56,394 bases of DNA from Planctomycetota bacterium. GTDB taxonomy: Bacteria; Planctomycetota; Planctomycetia; Pirellulales; Thermoguttaceae. The notes under the pieces were generated by a model. That model was given only the letters and a program-made list of their open reading frames with translations, did no database searches and was not told the origin of the DNA. The stretch is from assembly GCA_029550925.1 (NCBI GenBank), contig JAKPGL010000212.1, positions 1 through 56,394 on the forward strand, written 5' to 3'. Shown piece after piece: positions 20,619 to 28,661 of this stretch. Each line of letters opens with the position of its first letter. The stretch's first letter is position 1. Both the position numbers and the translations under genes were made by a program.

Positions 20619-21140
20619 TCATCCCGTTTGGCCCCATCGGTTTTTATAGACCCGATCAGGCCGATACCGATCCTCCGGTTGGGGGGATTCGCCAGGATAA
20701 CCGACAAGCACCAGACTATGAGGAATCACCCGCTCCGGGATGCCTAGCAACTGGCGGATGCCATCCACCCGAGGCTGCCGGGGATAGATGCCGCACCAGA
20801 CCGCTCCCAATCCCAAGCCGTGAGCAGCCAGGAGCATGTTCTGAATGGCCGCCGAGCAGTCGATCACCCAAAAGCCTTCGGATTTTTCCAGGTCCAAATT
20901 GCCACACACGAGGATTCCCAGGGGGGCATGGGCTGCCATCGGGGCGTTGGGACAAATTTTGGGAATCTCCGCCAACAGGTTCCGGTCGTCTAAGACAACA
21001 AATTCCCACGGTTGGGCGTTTCGGGCGCTGGGGGCTTGCATGGCGGCCCGGAGCAACTTTTCGATCAGTTCCGGCGGCACAGGTCGGGCTTCGTATTTTC
21101 GCACACTTCGGCGGGTCAACATTGCGGTCATTACATCCAT
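20619..21140 (-). CDS. Nitroreductase-family FMN-dependent oxidoreductase
   Basis: A 173-residue short member of the nitroreductase superfamily. The FMN phosphate-binding TRRSVRKYEARPV is at residues 9-21, APSARNAQPWEFVVL at about 36-50, and the C-terminal GYPGESPQPEDRYRPDRVY tail is typical. Substrate unknown. AGGAGG lies 10 bases before the start. It is only 24 bases downstream of the solute-binding lipoprotein gene, so both are probably in one operon. Confidence 0.88.
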   Translation of the reverse strand: MDVMTAMLTRRSVRKYEARPVPPELIEKLLRAAMQAPSARNAQPWEFVVLDDRNLLAEIPKICPNAPMAAHAPLGILVCGNLDLEKSEGFWVIDCSAAIQNMLLAAHGLGLGAVWCGIYPRQPRVDGIRQLLGIPERVIPHSLVLVGYPGESPQPEDRYRPDRVYKNRWGQTG

Positions 21141-21164
21141 CGCTGCGTTTCCTCCTAGGGCTGA

Positions 21165-22244
21165 CTAATGATTTGGAAGGACCTCTTTCTGGAGAAACTC
21201 GACGGCCAGCGGCCAGTAACCGGCGGCTGTTTGGAAATCGACTTTGATCGCCTTGATGTCATCCGGGCCGCGGATCCGGGAGAGAGCGGTAACTTCGTAG
21301 TTGAGCGGTATATGGGCGGCCGGACCGTTGGCAAGGAGCGTTTCCACTTCGGGCGAGAGGAGAACGTTGGCCAATTGGCGGGCGGCGTCAGGGTGGGCGG
21401 CTCGGCGGAAAATGGCTATGGTGGTGGGGAAAAACAACGTGCCGGATTGGTCTTCCCGTTGGTCCGGATAGACGAGTCGGACAGAGCTGCCGTTTTCGAT
21501 CTGGCGGATGGCCTGATCGGAATCGGTGAGGGCCAGCAGGCAGCGTCCCTCGGCGACCTGGCGGGCGGTTTCGGCTTCGGAACCAAAAAGCTGCACCTGA
21601 TTTTCCCGGAGTTGGCTGAGGAATTGTTTGGCCCGTTCCGGCCCCCACAGGGCGAACAAGCAGGCCAGATGAGCGGCGGCTGTTGGGCTGCCCATGCCCG
21701 CCATGGCCGCTCGGCCCCGGTACTTCGGATCCGCCAGGTCCAAAATGGAACTGGGCGTTTGGTCTGGTTTTTTGTCTTGAAAGGCCGGACTATAAAGCAA
21801 CAGCACCCTCGCGCGGGCGGCCAAGCCGTGCCATCGGCCGTCCGGCGATTTGGCCCATTGGCTAAACCGCTGGGTGTCCGGCCAATCGTAGGCGGCCAAA
21901 AGGTCCTGCTGGCGGAGGAGGGCCATCTGGACCGGCTCGGCGTGCCAAACCAGGTCGTAGATCGGTCGGCCTCGTTCGTCCAAAACAGCGTCCCCAAGGG
22001 CCTTCGGGGCGGCGCCATCTTCCGGTCTTCGGCAAACGACCGGAATCCCGGTCTTTTCGGTAAACTTCTGGAAAATAGGTTCCACTAATTCCTTGTCTAA
22101 AGTGGTGTAAACCACTACCTCGGGAGAACTCAGCCATTGGCATCCCCAGATCGCCGCAGCCGCTGCCAGAAGAGCCAGTCCTCCCATACCCATCCCAAGC
22201 TGGCCGATAGGTCGCCGTATCATGCTGAAAAAGGTTTTGCTCAT
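21165..22244 (-). CDS. Iron(III)-type ABC transporter substrate-binding lipoprotein
   Basis: 359 residues from the ATG at 22244 (GGTGG six bases upstream); Met at 22256 is an alternative start. A lipoprotein signal ends in AAIWGCQW, with the Cys as lipidation site. The mature part begins EVVVYTTLDKELVEPIFQKF, typical of family 1/ferric-iron binding proteins, followed by YDLVWHAEPVQMALL and AMAGMGSPTAAAHL. Such proteins bind a ligand outside the membrane and deliver it to a permease. No permease or ATPase gene is in the window. The downstream nitroreductase may be co-transcribed. Confidence 0.82.
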   Translation of the reverse strand: MSKTFFSMIRRPIGQLGMGMGGLALLAAAAAIWGCQWLSSPEVVVYTTLDKELVEPIFQKFTEKTGIPVVCRRPEDGAAPKALGDAVLDERGRPIYDLVWHAEPVQMALLRQQDLLAAYDWPDTQRFSQWAKSPDGRWHGLAARARVLLLYSPAFQDKKPDQTPSSILDLADPKYRGRAAMAGMGSPTAAAHLACLFALWGPERAKQFLSQLRENQVQLFGSEAETARQVAEGRCLLALTDSDQAIRQIENGSSVRLVYPDQREDQSGTLFFPTTIAIFRRAAHPDAARQLANVLLSPEVETLLANGPAAHIPLNYEVTALSRIRGPDDIKAIKVDFQTAAGYWPLAVEFLQKEVLPNH

Positions 22245-22444
22245 AATATCCACCATTGCCGCCCTATTGAACACCCAACACACCAAAGGAGGTTAGCCAA
22301 TTTATACGACATTTATCCCAAAGGAAGGAAAAAGACCATCCCTGGTAAAAAAATACGTTGTTTTCGCGGAAAGGGTTCGACGTTTGCTCCTGGTTTCCTT
22401 GGACGCTCAACCGCCGAGGGAGAGAGGCCGACACGTACCGCTTT

Positions 22445-22476
22445 CCATTCGGCGGAATGGTTCTAGGTAGTATAAT
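22445..22476 (+). promoter_or_regulatory. Possible promoter with overlapping palindrome
   Basis: TATAAT at 22471-22476 is a perfect -10; the -35 at 17 bases is poor. The region upstream contains the palindrome CCATTC-ggcg-GAATGG at 22445-22460, which would overlap the -35 and could be an activator or repressor site. The peptidase gene starts at 22547. Confidence 0.35.
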
Positions 22477-22546
22477 ACCAATAGACCGTGGGGGGAAAAA
22501 TCGGCGGCCAAGGCCAAAAAACGAGGAAAACCAAAGGAACACTAGA

Positions 22547-24091
22547 ATGGGCTTTGGGACACCAAAGGCGTCGATGCACGCAATAGGGCGTAGGTTAGGG
22601 CTGGCCTCCGGCCTAGGAGCGGCCCTCTGCATAGGGAGTTGGACAGCACTGGGGCTCCTGGGAGAAATGCAGGCGACGGAATCGCTCGGCGGGGAACCGG
22701 CGATGGAGCCTCAGAGAGCTGCGGTGGGGGATCGCCTTCCTGTCGGGGCGTCGGCGGATCCGCAGCGGATCACGGCCGCCGGGATTCGACGGCTCGAAGG
22801 GAAACATCTTACGTTGTACACCGATCTGGAGCCGGACCCGGAAGTCGATTGTTTGCCGGAAGTATTCGATTTGGCCTTTGAGCCGTTCTGTGTGTATTTT
22901 GCCCTGGACCCGGATAAACACGCCTCTTGGAAGATGACCGGTCGCCTGATGCGGGATGCGGAACGGTTTCGGCGGGCCGGGCTATTGCCGGAGGGGTTGC
23001 CGAAGTTCGCCAACGGGTTTACCAAGTCCTATGATTTTTGGATTTATGAGCAGCCCAGTACGTATTACCGTCGGCATTTGATGTTGCACGAGGGGGTTCA
23101 CGGCCTGATGCTCACCCTGCTGGGTTCATGTGGGCCGACCTGGTACATGGAAGGGATAGCCGAGCTTTTGGCCACCCACCGCTGGGAGGAAGGAAAACTC
23201 GTCGTGAAATACCTTCCCCGCAGTTCGGAAGAGGCGCCGATGTGGGGACGGGTGAAGATCGTCCGGGACTCGGCCCAGCGCCGAGGGCTGCTTTCCGTCG
23301 AAGAGTTGATCCAGATGACGCCGAAGATTTCGGGTGAAAATGAATTGTACGGATGGTGTTGGGCGCTGGCGGCGTTTCTGGACAACCACCCCCGGTACCA
23401 ATCCCAATTTCGGCAGATGGTCGCTTGGGTACGGGCCGAGGATTTTACGCAGCGGTTTTTTCGATCCCTGGGCGAAAATCGGCCCCTTCTGGACGAGGAA
23501 TGGAAACTATTTGTAGATGAGATTTGTTACGGCTATGACTTCGGCCAATGTGCGATCGAATTTCTGCCCGGCCGACCGATCCCAGCCGAAGGCGTGGAGG
23601 TGCGGGTGCAGGCCGATCGGGGCTGGCAGTCGAGCGCTTGGCGGGTGGAAGCAGGCCGCACCTACCGACTGATCGCTTCGGGCCGGTATCAGGTGGCCCA
23701 ACAGCCCCGCATCTGGTGGTGTGAGCCGGGGGGGGTGAGCATCCAGTATTACCGAGGCCGACCTTTGGGTATGCTTCTGGCCGCCGTGCGCCCAGAGGAT
23801 GGTTCATCCGGCGGCGGGGCCTCCGCGAAAGGCCTCGGTTCCTCTTCCGAGGAGCGTTCTTTTTCCGAAAGGTCGGGTTCTTCCGGAGGGCGTCGCATTG
23901 CCGAAGCCGCTCCGTCAGAACAAGCGGTAGAGCCGACCCGCACAGGACTTCTCCACCCGATTCCGATCGGCCTGGAAGCGAAACTCAGGCCAACGGCGTC
24001 TGGCGTGTTGTATTTTCGGATCAACGAATCGCCCGCTCGGCTTTCGGATAACGCCGGCGAGTTGGTCGTGCGGATCCAACCGGAGAAATAG
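22547..24091 (+). CDS. Exported gluzincin-like metallopeptidase (DUF1570-like)
   Basis: 514 residues from the ATG at 22547 (AAGGA nine bases upstream), followed by a probable signal segment (LGLASGLGAALCIGSW). The zinc site is HEGVH at about 181-185 (matching HExxH), and the second glutamate probably lies in WYMEGIAELLA at about 200. This fits gluzincin peptidases such as the planctomycete DUF1570 group. C-terminal part: a low-complexity Ser/Gly/Glu segment (about 420-465) and a beta-rich end, LYFRINESPARLSDNAGELV, resembling carbohydrate-binding modules of PA-IL type. Substrate unknown. Confidence 0.72.
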   Translation: MGFGTPKASMHAIGRRLGLASGLGAALCIGSWTALGLLGEMQATESLGGEPAMEPQRAAVGDRLPVGASADPQRITAAGIRRLEGKHLTLYTDLEPDPEVDCLPEVFDLAFEPFCVYFALDPDKHASWKMTGRLMRDAERFRRAGLLPEGLPKFANGFTKSYDFWIYEQPSTYYRRHLMLHEGVHGLMLTLLGSCGPTWYMEGIAELLATHRWEEGKLVVKYLPRSSEEAPMWGRVKIVRDSAQRRGLLSVEELIQMTPKISGENELYGWCWALAAFLDNHPRYQSQFRQMVAWVRAEDFTQRFFRSLGENRPLLDEEWKLFVDEICYGYDFGQCAIEFLPGRPIPAEGVEVRVQADRGWQSSAWRVEAGRTYRLIASGRYQVAQQPRIWWCEPGGVSIQYYRGRPLGMLLAAVRPEDGSSGGGASAKGLGSSSEERSFSERSGSSGGRRIAEAAPSEQAVEPTRTGLLHPIPIGLEAKLRPTASGVLYFRINESPARLSDNAGELVVRIQPEK

Positions 24092-24218
24092 ACGCCGTTT
24101 CCTCCGAAGAGAGCGATCTTGTTTGTTCGCCTCCTCGCCCTGGTCTTCTCGATAACCAGAACGAGGACGGCAGAAACGTTCTCCGGCATTCTGCGCGGTT
24201 TCGGCTCTGCGGAGAGTT

Positions 24219-25916
24219 TTAGGTGGCGGGGGATACCGCCGCCGAGCCAAAGGCAGATTCCGGCGACACCAACCAGCCCGAAGGAATCTCTTGGCGCTCC
24301 CGTCGAACGATTTCCAAGATGTCCTGTTTGGCTTGGAAAAAGGCTTCGACGACTTGGGGGTCCCATTGGCGGCCTGCGCCGGCCTGGAGGATCGTTTCGA
24401 TTTTCTCGATGGGCATCCCTTTGCGGTAGGGTCGATCGCTGCTCATGGCGTCAAAGGCGTCGGCCACGGCGATAATACGCGCCCCCATGGGGATCTCTTC
24501 CCGGGGCAACTGGTCCGGATAGCCGCTGCCATCCCAAGCCTCGTGATGATAGAGAATGATCGGAAGTACATTATCGAGCTTTTTCAAGTCCTGTAATATC
24601 CGATGGCCGATCCGGACGTGTTGTTTAATGTGTTCGTATTCTTCTGGGGTGAGTTTTTCCGGTTTCCGGAGCACGCTGTCTTCGACGCCGATTTTGCCGA
24701 TGTCATGGAGCAGCCCGGCCAAATAGATGGTCTCTTGCTGTCGGGCGTTGCAGCCGAGCTGTTGAGCCAGGCGTACGGCAATCTGCGCCACCCGCTCACT
24801 ATGGCCGCAGGTATATTTATCTCGGGCGTCCAAAGCGGAGGTCAAGGCCCGCACAATACCGGCCAAAAGCTCCGATTGCTGGCGATAAAGTTCCAAGTTC
24901 CCGCTATGAATACCCAGGATGGCGGCGATCGAACTTAACAGGTTGGCCTCCACGGTGCCGAACTCGCCGTCGTCCACATGGTTGAATCCCGCCACCCAAC
25001 CGAACAAGTTTTCTCCTTCCACCAGCGCCACCAGAATCATTTGCCGGATTTGAGGCGTCGGCCAATCGGGCCGTCGGGTGATGGCCCGATTCAGTACGAC
25101 CGGCTGCAAAGGCACGCCGAGATTCAAATACCTGATCAGTCGGCTGAACCCGGCGCAATCCACCGGGCATTGACCTGCGGTCAGAAGCACCGCTTGGGTT
25201 CGACCCGGAGCGCTTAGGTTGCTTCGGCCCTCGGCCACCGGCAACAGTTGGATCGCCACCGCCTCGGCCAACAGGACCTCTAAAAGCCAATCCAATACGA
25301 GCCGACCCAGTTCCTCGTCGCTGCGAGAGATTTTCAAGTTCCGGGTCAACCGATGCAGCAGGCTGATCTCTTCGTAGGTGCTGGCCAAGTGGGCTGATAG
25401 GCTTTGGGCCTCCTGCTCGAAACGAGTCGCCTGCTCCATCTGATCCACATACTGAACGGCCAGATCGCCTAACCGTTGGAGGGCCTCCGGCGACCAGACC
25501 ACTTGTCGGCTCGCCCATGCACGGAATTCCGTTTCGGTAGTCCCCAAAAGAGCGGCGGCCCCGGCCAAATTATCCCCCGGCCCCACCGGCCGACACAAAA
25601 ATATCCCTACCGCCACGAAATGGCTTCTCTCCGACCGACCCAATGGAAAGGCAAAGACCACCACGGGGTCTTCGTCTTCCAAAAACTCCGGTCGGCCATG
25701 CTCCGCCGCCTGCCGACACAAAACTCCCCACAACTCCCACCGGCCGCCCCCAGGGGGATGCTGCATCGAACGCACCACGGCGCCCGTCTCCCCATCCACC
25801 ACAGCCAATTCCGTACCAAAAACCCGCTCCAGCACCGAAAGTACCTCGGCTAAGCCCGCCGGTACATGGGGTTCTAGAGGAACATTCTTTTCAGGGATCG
25901 AAAGTTCCAAGACCAT
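24219..25916 (-). CDS. GAF-HD-GYP domain protein (probable cyclic di-GMP phosphodiesterase)
   Basis: 565 residues. The N-terminal half has a sensor-like region, including a GAF-type domain (about 190-340). The C-terminal half is an HD-GYP domain: HSERVAQIA, LLHDIGKIG near 403, ILYHHEAWDGSGYP near 455 and DAFDAMSSDRPYRKG. HD-GYP enzymes hydrolyse cyclic di-GMP, using a metal site made of these His/Asp residues, all of which are present. No response-regulator receiver is visible. It is convergent with the peptidase gene. Confidence 0.9.
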   Translation of the reverse strand: MVLELSIPEKNVPLEPHVPAGLAEVLSVLERVFGTELAVVDGETGAVVRSMQHPPGGGRWELWGVLCRQAAEHGRPEFLEDEDPVVVFAFPLGRSERSHFVAVGIFLCRPVGPGDNLAGAAALLGTTETEFRAWASRQVVWSPEALQRLGDLAVQYVDQMEQATRFEQEAQSLSAHLASTYEEISLLHRLTRNLKISRSDEELGRLVLDWLLEVLLAEAVAIQLLPVAEGRSNLSAPGRTQAVLLTAGQCPVDCAGFSRLIRYLNLGVPLQPVVLNRAITRRPDWPTPQIRQMILVALVEGENLFGWVAGFNHVDDGEFGTVEANLLSSIAAILGIHSGNLELYRQQSELLAGIVRALTSALDARDKYTCGHSERVAQIAVRLAQQLGCNARQQETIYLAGLLHDIGKIGVEDSVLRKPEKLTPEEYEHIKQHVRIGHRILQDLKKLDNVLPIILYHHEAWDGSGYPDQLPREEIPMGARIIAVADAFDAMSSDRPYRKGMPIEKIETILQAGAGRQWDPQVVEAFFQAKQDILEIVRRERQEIPSGWLVSPESAFGSAAVSPAT

Positions 25917-26451
25917 AAGATTCCCCCGACACCCACATCATTTTATTTTTTGTGTATTCCGGTCTGGGATGGAAACCGCACGTTTGGGCGGCAGAAATCC
26001 CCATCCACCCCAGGAGGCGTTTCGAGAGAACCTCCTTGGCAGACCGGGATACCCCGGCCTCCCCTCCTAGGGCGGGGGTGGGCAAGGAAGCCAGCAGCCC
26101 CCCAGATAGGAGTCATCGCCACTGCGCGGCCGTTTTTTCCTCTAGTCAACTCTAGGTCATAACTAAACTGTCTGAAAAACCCCGACTCAGGAGGGGGCCC
26201 CTTTTCCCAAACAAAGACTTTCCATCCCCCTAAAAAAGATGATTCCTAAGAGCCCCTTTTTAAGGGGAAAACAGCATCCGGGGCACAGCATTACCACCAA
26301 AGAGAGGGGAAACCAAACACCCTATCCGGCTGATATATGAGTAGTTTTCTTTTTCTGGGCCATGACCTTTCTGGGGGCCGGATTCTCTACTCGAACTCCT
26401 ACCGGTACCATGAATAGGATCTGGTCCGATGGGCTGAGGAGGAAATCGACG
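25917..26451. other. Intergenic region without a recognisable gene
   Basis: Open frames exist but encode Pro/Arg-rich sequences with no family resemblance. Short GC-rich inverted pieces occur (for example CCCCTCCTAGGGCGGGG near 26063). The promoters of the HD-GYP gene and of the methyltransferase should lie here. Confidence 0.4.
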
Positions 26452-27408
26452 ATGAGTTTGGCATGGGACAGGATTTACCACGAAGATTGCCTTCAGGGGA
26501 TGAAAAAACTCGAAACCGCCGTCGTGGACCTGGCCTTTGCCGATCCGCCGTTTAACATCGGCTACTCCTACGACGTGTATCAGGACCGGCAGAAAGAAGA
26601 AGAGTATTTAGCGTGGTGTCGGCAATGGTTGGGGGAGATCGTGCGGGTGCTGAAACCGCATGGCACATTTTGGTTGGCCATTGGAGACGAATATGCGGCG
26701 GAACTCAAGCTGATCATGCAACGGGAATTCGGACTGGTCTGCCGCAATTGGGTAATTTGGTATTACACGTTCGGAATGCATTGCAGCCGTAAGTTTAGTC
26801 GATCCCATGCGCATTTGTTCTATATGGTCAAGGACAAGAAACACTTTGTGTTTAACGAAGATAAGATACGGGTCCCCTCGGCCCGGCAATTGGTTTACGG
26901 CGATCGGCGGGCCTGTCCCAAAGGCCGAGTGCCGGATGACACGTGGATACTTCGGCCCCAAGATTTGCCCCAAGGCTTCCAGCCTCATGAAGATACGTGG
27001 TATTTCCCCCGGGTCTGCGGCACGTTTAAAGAACGGGTGGGCTGGCACGGCTGCCAAATGCCCGAACAACTCCTGGGCCGAATTATCCAGGCTTGTTCCA
27101 ACCCGGGCGATCTGGTCCTCGACCCCTTTGCCGGCAGCGGCGCCACGTTGGCCGCAGCCAAAAAACTCCATCGACATTTCCTCGGATTTGAACTGTCGCC
27201 TCAATATGCCCAGCAGATACAGGCCCGCTTGGACTCGATTCAGCCGGGCGATCCGTTGGCCGGGGAACCCGACCCCCTCCGCAGTGCGCCCAGCACGATG
27301 GAGGGTGTCCGGCTCGAACAACGGACCCGCAAACCGCCCCGCGGCCGGCGGAAATCCATTTCCCAATCTGCTCCGGAGAGTTTCCCCCTGCTAGAAAAAA
27401 AGCCGTAA
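26452..27408 (+). CDS. Orphan beta-class DNA methyltransferase (probable N6-adenine)
   Basis: 318 residues from the ATG at 26452, supported by AGGAGG about 9 bases upstream. Motif IV is DPPFNIGY at about residue 30, and motif I ([11 protein letters not shown]) follows at about 226. DPPF before FAGSG is the beta-class order, as in CcrM-type adenine methylases. The segment [17 protein letters not shown] closes the SAM pocket. A basic C-terminal tail ([12 protein letters not shown]) may contact DNA. No restriction endonuclease or specificity subunit is next to it. A hairpin ATTCCCCCT/AGGGGGAAT (27433-27457) follows the gene without a T-run. Confidence 0.88.
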   Translation: MSLAWDRIYHEDCLQGMKKLETAVVDLAFADPPFNIGYSYDVYQDRQKEEEYLAWCRQWLGEIVRVLKPHGTFWLAIGDEYAAELKLIMQREFGLVCRNWVIWYYTFGMHCSRKFSRSHAHLFYMVKDKKHFVFNEDKIRVPSARQLVYGDRRACPKGRVPDDTWILRPQDLPQGFQPHEDTWYFPRVCGTFKERVGWHGCQMPEQLLGRIIQACSNPGDLVLDPFAGSGATLAAAKKLHRHFLGFELSPQYAQQIQARLDSIQPGDPLAGEPDPLRSAPSTMEGVRLEQRTRKPPRGRRKSISQSAPESFPLLEKKP

Positions 27409-27522
27409 TTCTTCTCCCGCCTCTCCCGGAGCATTCCCCCTCTGCTCAAGGGGGAATCCTTCCTCGAATGGGAGTCGAAGAGGTCTTCTGCAACCTTGTT
27501 TTCCTCGAAAGGACCCAACTCG

Positions 27523-28350
27523 ATGAAGTTTGCTATTTGCAATGAAACATTTCAGGACTGGCCCTTGGAACGAGGATTCCAATTTGCGGCGGAGTGTGGG
27601 TATGAAGGGGTGGAAATCGCCCCGTTTACCGTAGCGCCCTATGTTACCCAAATTTCTCAGACCACCCGCCATGAGATTCGTAAACAAGCGGATCAGGCTG
27701 GCCTGGAAATCATCGGACTGCATTGGCTTTTGGCCAAAACCGAGGGCTTCCACCTGACCAGTCCCGATCCGGAAATCCGCCGCCGCACCGCAGATTATCT
27801 GGCCGAGCTTTCCCGATTCTGCGCCGACCTAGGAGGCCATATCCTGGTGTTCGGTTCCCCCAAACAGCGGGACCTTTTAGAAGGCGTCTCTTTGGAGAAG
27901 GGCATGGATTATGCGGCAGAAGTATTCAGCCGGGTTGCTCCGGTCCTGGAAGACCATGAGGTCGTTTTGGCCATCGAACCGTTGGCCCCGGCGGAAACCA
28001 ATTTCCTTTGCACCGCGGCGGAGGCGACGGAACTGATCGAACGGATCGGTTCTCCGCAAGTTCGGCTTCATCTGGACTGCAAAGCGATGAGTTCGGAAAA
28101 AATACCGATCCCCCAATTGATTCGGCAGTATCATCCGCTGCTGGCCCATTTCCACGCCAACGACCCGAATCGGCAGGGGCCGGGGTTTGGCCAATTGGAT
28201 TTTATCCCCATCTTCGAGGCCCTTGGCCAAGTAGGATATCAGGGGTGGGTCTCGGTGGAAGTGTTCGACTATAGCCCCGGGGTGGAGCGTCTGGCCCAAG
28301 AAAGCCTCCAGTACATGCTTTCCTGCTTAGAAAAAATTGCCCACGGATAA
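27523..28350 (+). CDS. Sugar phosphate isomerase/epimerase (xylose isomerase-like TIM barrel)
   Basis: 275 residues from the ATG at 27523 (GAAAGGA about 9 bases upstream). The sequence begins MKFAICNETFQDWPLERGF and has the metal-binding acids and histidines of the AP endonuclease 2/xylose isomerase-like barrel: AIEPLAP, RLHLDCKAM, HFHANDPN and VSVEVFDYSPG. Members isomerise or epimerise sugars and inositols; the substrate cannot be told. Ends in a strong terminator. Confidence 0.82.
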   Translation: MKFAICNETFQDWPLERGFQFAAECGYEGVEIAPFTVAPYVTQISQTTRHEIRKQADQAGLEIIGLHWLLAKTEGFHLTSPDPEIRRRTADYLAELSRFCADLGGHILVFGSPKQRDLLEGVSLEKGMDYAAEVFSRVAPVLEDHEVVLAIEPLAPAETNFLCTAAEATELIERIGSPQVRLHLDCKAMSSEKIPIPQLIRQYHPLLAHFHANDPNRQGPGFGQLDFIPIFEALGQVGYQGWVSVEVFDYSPGVERLAQESLQYMLSCLEKIAHG

Positions 28351-28424
28351 AGGGCAAAAGAGAACAAAGACACACCCCTCCACGGTGGAACCACCCTTTT
28401 CTATTTGACCCATTTGCCCTATTT

Positions 28425-28460
28425 CCTCCTGGCGGCATTCCCCCGCCAGGAGGTTTTTTT
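28425..28460 (+). terminator. Rho-independent terminator after the TIM-barrel isomerase
   Basis: An 11-bp perfect GC-rich stem, CCTCCTGGCGG (28425-28435) with CCGCCAGGAGG (28443-28453), loop 7, then seven T residues (28454-28460). It follows the stop codon by about 75 bases. Confidence 0.9.
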
Positions 28461-28523
28461 ATCATTCCCGGAACAATTTATATCTTCGGTTATCTTCAAA
28501 AGCCGACGCTTTATGAAATGAGG

Positions 28524-28553
28524 TTGACCCCTGCTGCCCTTTCATGGTAATTA
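28524..28553 (+). promoter_or_regulatory. Weak candidate promoter for the sugar-nucleotide dehydratase
   Basis: TTGACC at 28524-28529, an 18-base spacer and TAATTA at 28548-28553, about 110 bases before the ATG at 28662 and just after the preceding terminator. Confidence 0.3.
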
Positions 28554-28661
28554 AGAAGTCCTTGAGGATTAAGCAAGGGGATTTCTCTTTCAACGGCCCC
28601 CTGCTTACGCATTTTTTCCAGGTTATCTATTTTTCTTTTTGCCGGTTTAATTTTTTCCGTC

